Shown one piece after another: positions 15,083 to 22,844 of a stretch of 30,055 nucleotides of DNA; position 1 is the stretch's first letter; the number at the start of each line of letters is the position of its first letter. Below the pieces are notes generated by a model. The model was given only the letters and a program-made list of their open reading frames with translations. It was not told the origin of the DNA and ran no database searches. This stretch comes from a virus, in the IMG/VR virus record IMGVR_UViG_3300042549_000597, positions 1 through 30,055 of that record. One strand, given 5' to 3'. The position numbers were made by a program, and so were the translations under genes.

Positions 15083-15104
15083 AACGGGGTCCGAAGACCC
15101 CGTT
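15083..15104 (-). terminator. Perfect hairpin with UUCG loop after the 78-residue gene
   Basis: On the minus strand AACGGGGTC, TTCG, GACCCCGTT forms a perfect 9-bp stem capped by the very stable UUCG tetraloop. It is followed by CTTC rather than a long U-run, so it is better described as an attenuator or RNA-protecting hairpin than a full intrinsic terminator. It ends eight bases before the start of the 62-residue gene. It is one of three related elements that each begin at a stop codon. Confidence 0.68.
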
Positions 15105-15108
15105 TGGT

Positions 15109-15345
15109 TTAGCCGATAACCCAGTTTGTGCCGTTGCAGAAAACGGGCACGATGTTGGAACCACCGCCAGCAACGGTAGCGCCTGCGTTACCAGAGTATG
15201 CAGCGTTAGAGTTGCTCACAGCCGAGCGAGTGCCAGCCAAGGCAGCACTTGCGGGAGGCAATTGAGCAACTGTGTAAAGCGTAAATTGCGCCTCGTCCAG
15301 TGCGGGGTCAGCGAACGCTACGCCAACAGGTTTGGTATTTGACAT
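15109..15345 (-). CDS. Small head-region protein, 78 residues
   Basis: MSNTKPVGVAFADPALDEAQ, then FTLYTVAQLPPAS, ending VPVFCNGTNWVIG. The C-terminal VPV(F/Y)CxGTNWxIG motif is shared with many small phage proteins encoded beside coat genes. It is also seen at the ends of fibre proteins, where it forms a small beta fold. AAGGAAA precedes the ATG. The position two genes after the coat suggests a decoration or head-associated protein (inference). It may be paralogous in layout to the 131-residue gene upstream, because both end in Trp-containing beta motifs. Confidence 0.66.
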   Translation of the reverse strand: MSNTKPVGVAFADPALDEAQFTLYTVAQLPPASAALAGTRSAVSNSNAAYSGNAGATVAGGGSNIVPVFCNGTNWVIG

Positions 15346-15359
15346 GATTGTTTCCTTAA

Positions 15360-15383
15360 AAACAGGGGCCGAAACCCCCGTTT
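15360..15383 (-). terminator. Hairpin with U-run after the 131-residue gene
   Basis: On the minus strand AAAC G GGGG, loop TTTCGG, CCCC T GTTT is a stem of 4+4 pairs with one mismatch, followed by TTTTT-type sequence. It starts within a few bases of the TAA of the 131-residue gene. It is the most terminator-like of the three related hairpins and probably gives partial termination or 3'-end protection. The downstream genes must still be transcribed. Confidence 0.52.
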
Positions 15384-15387
15384 AGGT

Positions 15388-15783
15388 TTAGGCCACGCGA
15401 TACAGTGTCCAAGTGCCATCGCCGGTTTTACGGGCGCGGAACTGAGCAGATGTATTGGCAGAAACAGCGGCCACACCAACAATGGTCCAGCCTGTACCAA
15501 CCACAACAGTAGCGGCGTTGGTGCCACCGATGTTGATGATGGTGAAGTCAAACGCTGCGTTCACTTTGGCGGCGCTGCTGATGTCAGTTTCGAGCAATGC
15601 CACGGTGGGCAAAGTCAAGTTGACGGCTGCGCCGGTGTATGTGAACAGACCATTTGCCAGTTGAGCAGCGGTCAGAGTTGCTGCGGCAGTCAGCGCTGTG
15701 GGAGCGCCTTGCACGAACAGTTGAGCTTCGCCTGTATTGCCGTCACCTACTTGGTAACCGCCTGCGCCGTTTGGGAGTGCCAT
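15388..15783 (-). CDS. Head-region virion protein, 131 residues
   Basis: MALPNGAGGYQVGDGNTGEA, then a Thr/Ala/Val-rich beta sequence (LTAAATLTAAQLANGLFTYTG, FDFTIINIGGTNAATVVVGTGWTIVG), ending RKTGDGTWTLYRVA. Many phages carry such a small beta protein immediately after the coat gene. The composition suggests a capsid decoration or similar head protein. AAAGGA gives a good ribosome binding site. It is flanked on both sides by related hairpin elements. The role is inferred from position and composition only. Confidence 0.67.
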   Translation of the reverse strand: MALPNGAGGYQVGDGNTGEAQLFVQGAPTALTAAATLTAAQLANGLFTYTGAAVNLTLPTVALLETDISSAAKVNAAFDFTIINIGGTNAATVVVGTGWTIVGVAAVSANTSAQFRARKTGDGTWTLYRVA

Positions 15784-15816
15784 GATAATTTCCTTTCAAA
15801 ATTGAGATGTGAGAAA

Positions 15817-15843
15817 GGGGACCGAAGCCCCCGTTTCGGTTTA
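15817..15843 (-). terminator. Stop-codon-anchored hairpin after the coat gene
   Basis: Beginning at the coat stop codon, the minus strand reads TAAACCGAAACGGGG, GCTTCGGT, CCCC. Two alternative stems are possible: GGGG with CCCC, and ACCGAA with TTCGGT. No long U-run follows. It shares the TAAACC, AAACGGGG and TTCGG blocks with the elements after the next two genes. A likely role is to protect or partially terminate the abundant coat mRNA. Confidence 0.5.
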
Positions 15844-17052
15844 GCCCCAGATGCGGCAACCCATTTGTGGACGGATTGTGCTGAAGCCGTACAGAACGTC
15901 AATACGGCAAGGCAGACGGTCGTTGTTGATGTCGTACTGACGAACAACGCGCAGGCTGATACCGTTGTGAACGGCACGAGCAGCCATGTCAACGCCCTGT
16001 GGCAACAACAGGTCAGCAGTTGCGAAAGTGATCGCATCTTTGTGGTAGACCAAGTTCTGAGCGTACTGAGAAGAAGCAGCGCCCAAGAAGGTCACAGTTT
16101 TGCCAGTAGCAGGCAGAGAAGTCATGGTTGCCAAGGCGTGAGTGGCCGAGTACATCGGGGCCACAGTCACAGTCCAGTCACCAGCCACAGCGGTAGCGCT
16201 GGTCAAGGCAACGAACTGGAACAGCGAGCCAGTGGACTCACGGGTCTGTGGGTTGACTGCGAAGCAATCAGCAACGGTGAACACGTCACCGGCGTTGATT
16301 GTTGTAGTCACAGAACCTTGGGTCAACACGATGGTCGAAGCGCCTTCAGAAGTCACGCCGGGAGTCTTCACGGTTGTGGCAGCAGAAGCGTCACGCGAGC
16401 CAGTGGTGTGCTGCTTGATCGACTGAGACATATTGATCTCGTCGAAGCCCAACACGCCAGTGCCCATCATGCCGTTCTTGAACTGCTTGCTGATGGTGTC
16501 GGTGGGGTTGAACAAGCCCTTCATGCCTTCAACCAAACCAGCGTTAGCGGCAGGGTTGACGGTGGCGTAACGTGGGTTCATCACGGCGGCGTTCTCGTTC
16601 AGCTTCTGCTGGGCTTGCAACAGCACCAAAGAAGTCGAAGGAGTGGTGCCGGGTGTGCCGACCGAGTTACCAATGGTCTTGTAAGCGTTGGCAACGTCAG
16701 CGTCGATGCTGGAGGCCAACTGGCTGATACGAGGCTTGAGCACACGTTCAGCGAAGTCGTCCAACTGCATGGTCAATTCAGCAGATGTGAAGTTGACGCC
16801 GATGTGCTTTTGGCTGGCGACAGTCAAAGTGGTGAACTGTTCGTTGTCGTCCTGAACTTGCAGGGCGGCACCGTCAGTCACCAGAGCGCGGTCGGGCAAA
16901 CGGATACGCAGTGTAGAACCGATCTTTGCACCTTCAACAGCGAAGCTGTCGTCGTACTGGCGGTTCACGTTGCGGGTGAGTACAAGGTTGTTCTCCAGAA
17001 TTTCCAGAGCCTTGCGGGTGATCATGTCGATCGTGAGGATGCTGTTAGACAT
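15841..17052 (-). CDS. Major capsid (coat) protein, P22 gp5 family
   Basis: 403 residues (P22 coat is 430). It begins MSNSILTIDMITRKALEILENNLVLTRNVNR, then IGSTLRIRLPDRALV. It contains the P22-coat blocks HIGVNFTSAELTMQLDDFAERVLKPRISQLA, FNPTDTISKQFKNGMMGTGVLGFDEINMSQ and a C-terminal SLRVVRQYDINNDRLPCRIDVLYGF, then RPQMGCRIWG. This is the HK97-fold shell protein with an inserted beta domain (residues about 215-330, Thr-rich). It follows the scaffold gene with an AAAGGA ribosome binding site. It is the most conserved marker tying the virion to P22-like podoviruses. Confidence 0.93.
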   Translation of the reverse strand: MSNSILTIDMITRKALEILENNLVLTRNVNRQYDDSFAVEGAKIGSTLRIRLPDRALVTDGAALQVQDDNEQFTTLTVASQKHIGVNFTSAELTMQLDDFAERVLKPRISQLASSIDADVANAYKTIGNSVGTPGTTPSTSLVLLQAQQKLNENAAVMNPRYATVNPAANAGLVEGMKGLFNPTDTISKQFKNGMMGTGVLGFDEINMSQSIKQHTTGSRDASAATTVKTPGVTSEGASTIVLTQGSVTTTINAGDVFTVADCFAVNPQTRESTGSLFQFVALTSATAVAGDWTVTVAPMYSATHALATMTSLPATGKTVTFLGAASSQYAQNLVYHKDAITFATADLLLPQGVDMAARAVHNGISLRVVRQYDINNDRLPCRIDVLYGFSTIRPQMGCRIWG

Positions 17053-17072
17053 TTCAAAAGTCCTTTCAAAGT

Positions 17073-17864
17073 TTAGCGGGTCATCTGTGCTTGCAGCTTC
17101 TTCATCTGCCTTGCACGTTCGGCTTCAATCCACTGCGAGTCCGTCATGGTCTTGATAGACCGTGGGTCCGTAGTGTCATAGGCCGGTGCTCCAGAGGAGC
17201 GTGCGGTGACAGGTGAAATCGGCGCTGGCGCAGATGTGGTTCGTTTTACGGGAGGCTCAGCGGCCAATTTGGCTTCGATCTTCCCGATTTCCTTCGCCTG
17301 ACCGAGTGGCGTCATGCGTGAGATGCGATCTGCTTCTTTTGGATTGGAGCCGAGGTAGTACGCTAACTCAGGTCCGATGTCCGAAGACTGGATCGTTTCA
17401 GCCATCACGTTTGTGATTGGCAGCTTGGGGTTGTAGGCGACTTGTTCAAAGTCATCGTACTTGTCCCGCGCAGCTTCTTCACGCTCTTGATAGCTTTCGA
17501 GAACTGCCGATTGCTGCTTGGCGGCTTCGCGTTTGGCAATCAGTTCTTCGGCTTTCTGAAGGGCCAGCGCTTCCGCATAGGCTTCAGTTGACTCGAACTG
17601 ATCAACGCTGGCCGTTGGCGCAGCTTTTAGCGTCTGCTGTTCAGACTGACGCTGTGCTTGTTCTCTTTCCCACTTGCGTTGCTCTCTTGCGAGGCGTTTG
17701 CCAATCATCGCGTCGATCTCAGCTTGGGAGTATTTTTTCTCCTCGGCCTGCTCGATTTGATTCTCAGCGACTTCCGGCGTACTTTCAACAACTTCAGGTG
17801 TGGCCGTCACATCCGTGGTTGGCGCGGAGTCTACTTCCGCTAGGGCTTGGACTTCTTCAGTCAT
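17073..17864 (-). CDS. Scaffolding protein
   Basis: 263 residues (P22 gp8 is 303). It has an acidic, Thr/Pro/Glu-rich N-terminus (EEVQALAEVDSAP). A long charged helical region follows with KYSQAEIDAMIGKRLAREQRKWERE and AEELIAKREAAKQQ, and then SSDIGPELAYYLGSNPKEADRI, a block shared by podovirus scaffolds. The short basic C-terminal helix (QWIEAERARQMKKLQAQMTR) resembles the coat-binding end of P22 scaffold. It would template procapsid assembly and leave before packaging. The position immediately before the coat gene is as expected. Confidence 0.87.
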   Translation of the reverse strand: MTEEVQALAEVDSAPTTDVTATPEVVESTPEVAENQIEQAEEKKYSQAEIDAMIGKRLAREQRKWEREQAQRQSEQQTLKAAPTASVDQFESTEAYAEALALQKAEELIAKREAAKQQSAVLESYQEREEAARDKYDDFEQVAYNPKLPITNVMAETIQSSDIGPELAYYLGSNPKEADRISRMTPLGQAKEIGKIEAKLAAEPPVKRTTSAPAPISPVTARSSGAPAYDTTDPRSIKTMTDSQWIEAERARQMKKLQAQMTR

Positions 17865-17897
17865 TTATTTACTCGTTAGAGTTCCTGATGAACTGCA

Positions 17898-18245
17898 TCA
17901 GTACAGTTTGATTGGCACATATTCCTGTTTTACCCAAGGCAAACCTGGCGTAGCCAATTGTGGTGCTGCTTTCTTAGCCAAGGCTTCATCAGCTTCGACT
18001 TCGTAGGCTTGCACTTGATCATTGCCGAGTGCGTTTTTAACCCAACCAAGCACTTGCTCGTGGGTCAGTTTGTCGTACTCAGTATACGGCGAACCGGCAG
18101 CGTACTCAAGGTTCGTCGTATTGTATATTTGAACAGTATGCTCACCTTGCGTGGCTGTCAAGAGCCAGTTGACCACATAGACGACATTTTGCTTGCCGTC
18201 TACGCTTGGGAAGCACTGCATTTGTTCGATAGACCAAACTTTCAT
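17898..18245 (-). CDS. Small hypothetical protein of the adhesin cassette, 115 residues
   Basis: MKVWSIEQMQCFPSVDGKQN, then VVYVVNWLLTATQGEHT, then YDKLTHEQVLGWVKNALG, ending VKQEYVPIKLY. Short proteins with the VWxIxxMxxxP...G...VVxxVxW opening are common near phage fibre genes. It overlaps the upstream 178-residue gene by 4 bp (ATGA), so the two probably act together. Without a recognised domain I can only suggest a chaperone or accessory role for the neighbouring fibres. Confidence 0.63.
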   Translation of the reverse strand: MKVWSIEQMQCFPSVDGKQNVVYVVNWLLTATQGEHTVQIYNTTNLEYAAGSPYTEYDKLTHEQVLGWVKNALGNDQVQAYEVEADEALAKKAAPQLATPGLPWVKQEYVPIKLY

Positions 18246-18778
18246 GGTTGCACCTCTGTTGATTTCTCTGCTGGTTCCACGTAATCAGGGTCGTGCGGCC
18301 AAGTAATGTTGCTCATCACTGCTTCAAGTGCTGGCATATCAGCAGCGGCTACAATGTCCGCAGTGTACCCCGCAGCCGTGGTGCGGATTGACTGTCTCCA
18401 AGTGTTCCACTCAGGCGACATAGGTTCGCCTGTCTCAGTGGCCTTGACCACCATCCAGTCGTTGGGCAGGAGGAGGCTGTAGGCCGTGGCGTTGATCTGC
18501 GAGTTGCAGGTTGCCTTGGTCTGATCCAAGTCCTTAGGGGTAGAGGTGTAGTTCACCACCACCTGACCGTCAATCAGTGCTGGCGCTTCTTGCGTCACCC
18601 AGTAGTAGGTGTCTGACGGTGCAGGGCCGTAGATCACATCAACCATGCCGATGGCAGCTTTGTCTTCAGGGGTGGACAGGTTGCACCAGTTGGCAGGGTA
18701 CTGAACCCCATTCAACTCAAAGGCTGAACCAGCAGGTACAAGCTGGACGATGGTGTTGTTTTGGACAATTGCGAACAT
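18242..18778 (-). CDS. Tail-fibre-assembly-like accessory protein
   Basis: 178 residues. The N-terminus has FAIVQNNTIVQLVPAGSAFELNGVQYPANWCNLSTPEDKAAIG, which matches the layout of small phage proteins encoded right after fibre genes. A conserved-looking block, DLDQTKATCNSQINATAYSLLLPNDWMVVKATETGEPMSPEWNTWRQSIR, is typical of fibre-assembly chaperone-type proteins (DUF4376-like region). It lies directly downstream of the 819-residue adhesin, which it may help to fold or attach (inference). Confidence 0.62.
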   Translation of the reverse strand: MFAIVQNNTIVQLVPAGSAFELNGVQYPANWCNLSTPEDKAAIGMVDVIYGPAPSDTYYWVTQEAPALIDGQVVVNYTSTPKDLDQTKATCNSQINATAYSLLLPNDWMVVKATETGEPMSPEWNTWRQSIRTTAAGYTADIVAAADMPALEAVMSNITWPHDPDYVEPAEKSTEVQP

Positions 18779-18786
18779 GGTTTTCC

Positions 18787-21246
18787 TTAACGTGCAAGAG
18801 CGTTTTTGAAGGGGTTTTCGGCAAAGGCGGCGTAGATGTATGTGCTGCCGTTGGTGTTGTGATTAGAGCCTGATGTTCTGGTCTTAAAACCGTTGGAAAG
18901 AATATCTATACCATTTTGAGTTGCTTCAGCGTCTGCTCGGTTTGGAAAAAGCACTTTATCGGCCAAATTAAATGGGCTTCTTGATGTGTCATGCAACAGC
19001 CAATAATTGCCCGATGACGTTGTATCTTTAACTAAAATCCACCGTGGCCTGAACCCCGTGTAGATGAACGGGCCATCTGTGCTGCCGTTGCCTGTGTAGC
19101 TGCCAAATGCGCTGAAGCCAGCGATGGGGGCAAAGCAGTAGGCAACATAGTTAATTCCACTTGCGTTGGTTCCGCTGTTATTCCCAACATAAAACACAGA
19201 ACTGTTTGGCAGCGTGTTAGACCATATTGATGTTGTAGTGCGAATAGCGCCAGTTGACTCCAACTCCATTACTTGATTTGCGGCAAAAAATTGATGCCAT
19301 ACGGGCCATCCTTGAACGCTTCCGTTGCGTTCTTTAACAATAATCAAACCCGGAGAAACTCCCAAACCGTGCCCAATAGTTGTGTTAGCAGTGCTATTAC
19401 CCGCATATGTCACCACACTGAACCCGCTGGTCGTGTTGGCGCTGACCGTGCTGGTAGTGGAGCCAGCAGTGTTGGTCACACCTGCGCCGTTGGCTTTCCA
19501 TTGCCAGCCGACATAAGTGGCAGCGTTGGTGTTGACTTGGGCAAGTGTGCCTACTGTAAAACCACCAGTGCCAAATGCAGTGACACCGTTGTCAGATGTT
19601 ACCTCTGCGTCTGTGGTGTTGCTTTCCAGACGGGATTGCGTGCCTCGCAACACATCGTAAAGTGCATGATCTGTAGCCGCGCTGCGAGATTTGATCCACA
19701 CCCAATCTGGCTGCATTGAACCACTGTTGGTCACTGACAGGCTTGAACCCGTACCCGTGTACAGCGTGGCATCCATGAACTTGTTGCCAGCAGGGATCGT
19801 GGAGCTTGGCAGGTTGAACGTGTTCAACGGAAGGAAGCCGCTGGGTGGCGTGTAGGCAAAGGGGCGTTGGCCGAAGTTGGCAATAAAGTCAGTCCATCGA
19901 ACATTGCTACTGGCATAGTTAGCTACTGACGGCACATATACGCCAGATGAAGAAAGACCGCTTACGTTTGGCGATGTGTTTGTAGCTGGGTCTGGACTAC
20001 CAGTTCCCTGCCATACGCCATTTTTACTAAACCAAACTCGCAAGTTGGTTAAGTCCAATGCAACGCCAATCACATCATTTGTTGTATATGAATTTCCGCT
20101 TGAGTTAACTGTTGCCCCTGTTGCAAGAACGGAGCCAGATCGGTAATAGCCAGCTCCATTGTTTGTGTAAATTTGGCCCGGAACGCTATCGCCTGATGCC
20201 ACATTGGGGGATGAATTTAAGTTGACAACGCCAATAATTGCCTCGTTATCATTTCCATCACCCACACCACCAGACCCGCCATGTGTGACTTCAAAATACC
20301 ACTTTCCTGTTGTGACACCAAATGTTGATTGTGTGTTTGTATATGGTGAGCCGTTGGAATCGCCAAACGCCCTGACTTGCAAATTAGCGTTGGAAAAAGT
20401 TTGCGCTGTTTCACCTGTTTTGTTGTTTACGATTAACGGATTCAAAACACAGTAGTTTGCCGCAGTTGGGCTGGTCAGTGTCGGCACATCGGTCATGGCA
20501 TCGTAGGTGACCCCCGGTGTCAGGCTGATGTTGTTCGTTGTCCAGTTGTTGCCGTTGCCACTGAAGTCATTGCCCAGAGTGGTCGTGCTGGTGGTGTTGG
20601 TGAACGGCAGGTAGAAGCCGTTTGTGCCGTATGTGCCTGTGTACTTGGCTGGTTGCCAAACGCCAGTGGTGGGGTTGGTTGAGCCAAACGATGATGGTGT
20701 CAGGGCTTGACCATCGATGAAGTTGATCTCATCCATGTAACCGTCAAAGTTATTCAAATACCCTGATCCAATGTATTGGACAACGCCAGAATTATTTATA
20801 TGAACAAAATTGTAGTTTTGCGCGGGATATGATGCTGTTGAAAACGCCGTAATTTGAACGCCGTTTACATACATTCTGATGCGGTTAGCCGCCGTTGCTT
20901 GGGTCGTATCAACAGAAAAAACAAAATGATACCAAGCTGAAGGATCACGAAAAACTTGTGTTGTAACCAACGAAGCGCTGCCCCCTCCGTCGGCATAAAA
21001 AGCAATGACATCGTTTTGAAAATATATTGGATCGCCCGCGCCTGAGCCAATAGACCCAGCACCAAATATATTCTGGTATTGATTGCCAAGAGTGCCCCGT
21101 TTTACCCAGCCACTCCAAGTAAAAATTTGACGGTTTCCAGTGCTTGCAGGAGTACGGCTTAGATATGCAGTAGCACTTGCGCGAAACCGCAAAGAGTTGG
21201 TCAGGTTGTAGGCGCTTGTGCCAGCCGAGAAGACGGGGAAGGTCAT
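18787..21246 (-). CDS. LamG- and SPRY-domain adhesin / receptor-binding protein
   Basis: 819 residues. Residues about 40-215 form a LamG-like concanavalin-type jelly roll (FTWSGWVKRG, WYHFVFSVDTTQ, IRMYVNGVQ, GYMDEINFIDGQALTPSSFG). Residues about 310-460 form a SPRY/B30.2-like domain (GKWYFEVTHGG, YRSGSVLATG, DVIGVALDLTNLRVWFSKNGVWQG). The last 300 residues hold about three diverged copies of a PxhhxxKxR module (PDWVWIKSRS, PGLIIVKERN, PRWILVKDTT), a DUF7483-like domain. Such proteins are surface-exposed virion adhesins that probably recognise host glycans. The start overlaps the end of the tail fibre gene (ATGA). Base composition alternates between AT-rich and GC-rich patches, indicating mosaic origin. 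Confidence 0.8.
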   Translation of the reverse strand: MTFPVFSAGTSAYNLTNSLRFRASATAYLSRTPASTGNRQIFTWSGWVKRGTLGNQYQNIFGAGSIGSGAGDPIYFQNDVIAFYADGGGSASLVTTQVFRDPSAWYHFVFSVDTTQATAANRIRMYVNGVQITAFSTASYPAQNYNFVHINNSGVVQYIGSGYLNNFDGYMDEINFIDGQALTPSSFGSTNPTTGVWQPAKYTGTYGTNGFYLPFTNTTSTTTLGNDFSGNGNNWTTNNISLTPGVTYDAMTDVPTLTSPTAANYCVLNPLIVNNKTGETAQTFSNANLQVRAFGDSNGSPYTNTQSTFGVTTGKWYFEVTHGGSGGVGDGNDNEAIIGVVNLNSSPNVASGDSVPGQIYTNNGAGYYRSGSVLATGATVNSSGNSYTTNDVIGVALDLTNLRVWFSKNGVWQGTGSPDPATNTSPNVSGLSSSGVYVPSVANYASSNVRWTDFIANFGQRPFAYTPPSGFLPLNTFNLPSSTIPAGNKFMDATLYTGTGSSLSVTNSGSMQPDWVWIKSRSAATDHALYDVLRGTQSRLESNTTDAEVTSDNGVTAFGTGGFTVGTLAQVNTNAATYVGWQWKANGAGVTNTAGSTTSTVSANTTSGFSVVTYAGNSTANTTIGHGLGVSPGLIIVKERNGSVQGWPVWHQFFAANQVMELESTGAIRTTTSIWSNTLPNSSVFYVGNNSGTNASGINYVAYCFAPIAGFSAFGSYTGNGSTDGPFIYTGFRPRWILVKDTTSSGNYWLLHDTSRSPFNLADKVLFPNRADAEATQNGIDILSNGFKTRTSGSNHNTNGSTYIYAAFAENPFKNALAR

Positions 21247-22841
21247 GCCACCCCCTGCGAACGGCCTTGCTCATACAGGTTTGTGCCATCGGATCGGAAC
21301 ACAAAGTAATCCCGAGCGCTTGCCGCAGTGGAAAGAGTCGGCGCAGTGCCGTTGGCCCACTTGAAGACAGCGTTCCATGTCAGGGTGTTGCTGCCAGCGT
21401 TCTGGATCACAGCCAGTGCGTAAAAAGCCCCAGAAACAAGGCTAGAAGGCGCTCCCATCGTCCGATTGCTCGACACAAAGGTGAAGGTAGCCACCTGGCC
21501 TGTTGTTGTGTCCCAAGCCACTGTGGCAGCATCGGTCAGTGCAATGTTGGGGCTGTAACCAGTACCGACCACACCCAGACGGTTGTTTGTGGCGTCATAA
21601 GTCAAATTGGACTCGTTGCCAAATGCCGATGTGCCGTTGCCGTAGGGAATGTAGCCAGCAGTCAACGATGTCAAGCCAGTGCCACCGTTGGCAACAGCCA
21701 CGGTCCCAGTCACGTTGGCGGCTGTGCCCGTGGTGTTCTGGTTCAGCGTAGGAACATCGGCAGCCTGGATGGTCGCCATGACCACGTTTGTGCCGTTACC
21801 GCGCAGATACGAGCCAGATGTCACAGCACCCGCAAAAGCATTCATCGCCAGTTGCGCAGTGGTCTGCCCAGAGCCACCATTGGCAATTGCCACAGTTCCA
21901 GTGACGTTGGCAGCAGTACCAGTCGTGTTCTGGTTCAACGTGGGCACATCAGCGGCTTGGATGGCTGCCAGCGCGGCATTTGTGCCGTCAGAGCGCAGGT
22001 ATTGCCCAGCAGTCTGGGTGCCAGTCAAGGCCGTGATGGCCGCAGCAGCAGTCGTCTGACCCGTGCCGCCGTTGGCAATTGCTACGGTGCCTGTGACGTT
22101 GGCCGCAGTTCCGGTGGTGTTCTGGTTGAACGTGGGCCAAGTGAATGTGCCCGTGCTGAAGTTGCCCGAGGTGGGTGTGCCCAGCAGCGGGGTCACCAGC
22201 GTGGGTGAAGTGGACAACACCACATCGCCTGTGCCGGTGGTGCTGTACGAAGTGCCCCAAGCCGAGCCGGTGGACAGCGGAATGCCAGCACCAGGGTAGA
22301 CCATGCCGCCACCGCCGCCGGACGAGTTGATCGTCTGGTTGGGCCAAGTACCTGTGATGGACACGTTGGTGCCTGCAATCAAAGAGGGTGTGGTCGTACC
22401 TGTACCACCGTTGGCAACGGCCAGCGTGCCTGCCAAGGTAACCGCACCTGTGGTGGCCGTGGCCGGTGTCAGGCCAGTCGTGCCTGCGCTGAACGATGTC
22501 ACGCCTCCGCCACCGCCGCCAGTTGAGGCAATGGTTTGGTTGGGCCATGTGCCCGTGATCGTGACGTTTGCACCTGCCACCAGCGATGGTGTGGCTGTGC
22601 CGTTGCCGCCGTTGGCAACCGGCAAGATGCCAGTCACGCCAGTGGTCAGGGGCAAATTTGTCGCATTGGTCAGATTGACGGCTGATGGTGTGCCCAAAGC
22701 AGGCGTAACCATGACAGGCGATGTGAACAACCCCGCAACGCTGACCTTCTTGGTCGTCGTACCTTGAACAATCGGCAAAACTTCCGTGCCCGCCAGTGGG
22801 GTCGTTGCCGATGGGAGCTGGGAAATTTTGACGTTTGCCAT
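21243..22841 (-). CDS. Tail fibre protein with internal repeats
   Basis: 532 residues. N-terminus ANVKISQLPSATTPLAGTEVLPIVQG is a fibre attachment motif in many phages. The body is built from GTxAxANGGTGxTT segments. The C-terminal domain is a common fibre tip (FYALAVIQNAGSNTLTWNAVFKWANGTAP, then FVFRSDGTNLYEQGRS). The middle contains copies of a 64-residue repeat starting at 239 and 303, with a partial third at 367, and an earlier 67-residue-spaced pair at 75 and 142. Repeat number probably sets fibre length. It is the second major host-recognition protein of the cassette between portal and scaffold. Confidence 0.83.
   Translation of the reverse strand: MANVKISQLPSATTPLAGTEVLPIVQGTTTKKVSVAGLFTSPVMVTPALGTPSAVNLTNATNLPLTTGVTGILPVANGGNGTATPSLVAGANVTITGTWPNQTIASTGGGGGGVTSFSAGTTGLTPATATTGAVTLAGTLAVANGGTGTTTPSLIAGTNVSITGTWPNQTINSSGGGGGMVYPGAGIPLSTGSAWGTSYSTTGTGDVVLSTSPTLVTPLLGTPTSGNFSTGTFTWPTFNQNTTGTAANVTGTVAIANGGTGQTTAAAAITALTGTQTAGQYLRSDGTNAALAAIQAADVPTLNQNTTGTAANVTGTVAIANGGSGQTTAQLAMNAFAGAVTSGSYLRGNGTNVVMATIQAADVPTLNQNTTGTAANVTGTVAVANGGTGLTSLTAGYIPYGNGTSAFGNESNLTYDATNNRLGVVGTGYSPNIALTDAATVAWDTTTGQVATFTFVSSNRTMGAPSSLVSGAFYALAVIQNAGSNTLTWNAVFKWANGTAPTLSTAASARDYFVFRSDGTNLYEQGRSQGVA
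21660..22127 (-). repeat. 192-bp tandem repeats inside the tail fibre gene
   Basis: Codons for NQNTTGTAANVTGTVA start at 22127, 21935 and 21743, exactly 192 bp (64 residues) apart. The first two units are complete through IQAADVPTL; the third is truncated after the ANGGTG segment. The protein-level conservation is strongest at the start and end of each unit, while the middle (ALTGTQTAGQYLRSDGTN versus AFAGAVTSGSYLRGNGTN) has diverged. Such repeats can expand or contract by recombination. Confidence 0.85.
22307..22619 (-). repeat. 67-codon-spaced repeat pair in the tail fibre gene
   Basis: Two related segments encode VANGGNGTATPSLVAGANVT and VANGGTGTTTPSLIAGTNVS, each followed by ITGTWPNQTI and a Ser/Gly-rich linker. 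They begin at residues 75 and 142, a 201-bp spacing. They belong to the same ANGGTG repeat family as the downstream 192-bp units but form a separate subfamily with a poly-Gly hinge. Confidence 0.75.
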
Positions 22842-22844
22842 AGA

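Noticed and set aside
15661-17076. A 471-codon plus-strand open frame antisense to the coat gene
   Set aside because: It lies entirely over the coat gene and its neighbours, is very rich in His, Gly, Cys and Ser in an irregular pattern, has no domain, and is explained by the codon bias of the coat gene on the other strand.
18787-21246. Calling the adhesin an enzyme (glycosidase or protease)
   Set aside because: LamG and SPRY folds are binding domains and I see no catalytic motif.
21177-22208. A 343-codon plus-strand open frame over the tail fibre gene
   Set aside because: It is a shadow of the repetitive fibre gene; its repeats mirror the 192-bp units and it has no ribosome binding site or domain.
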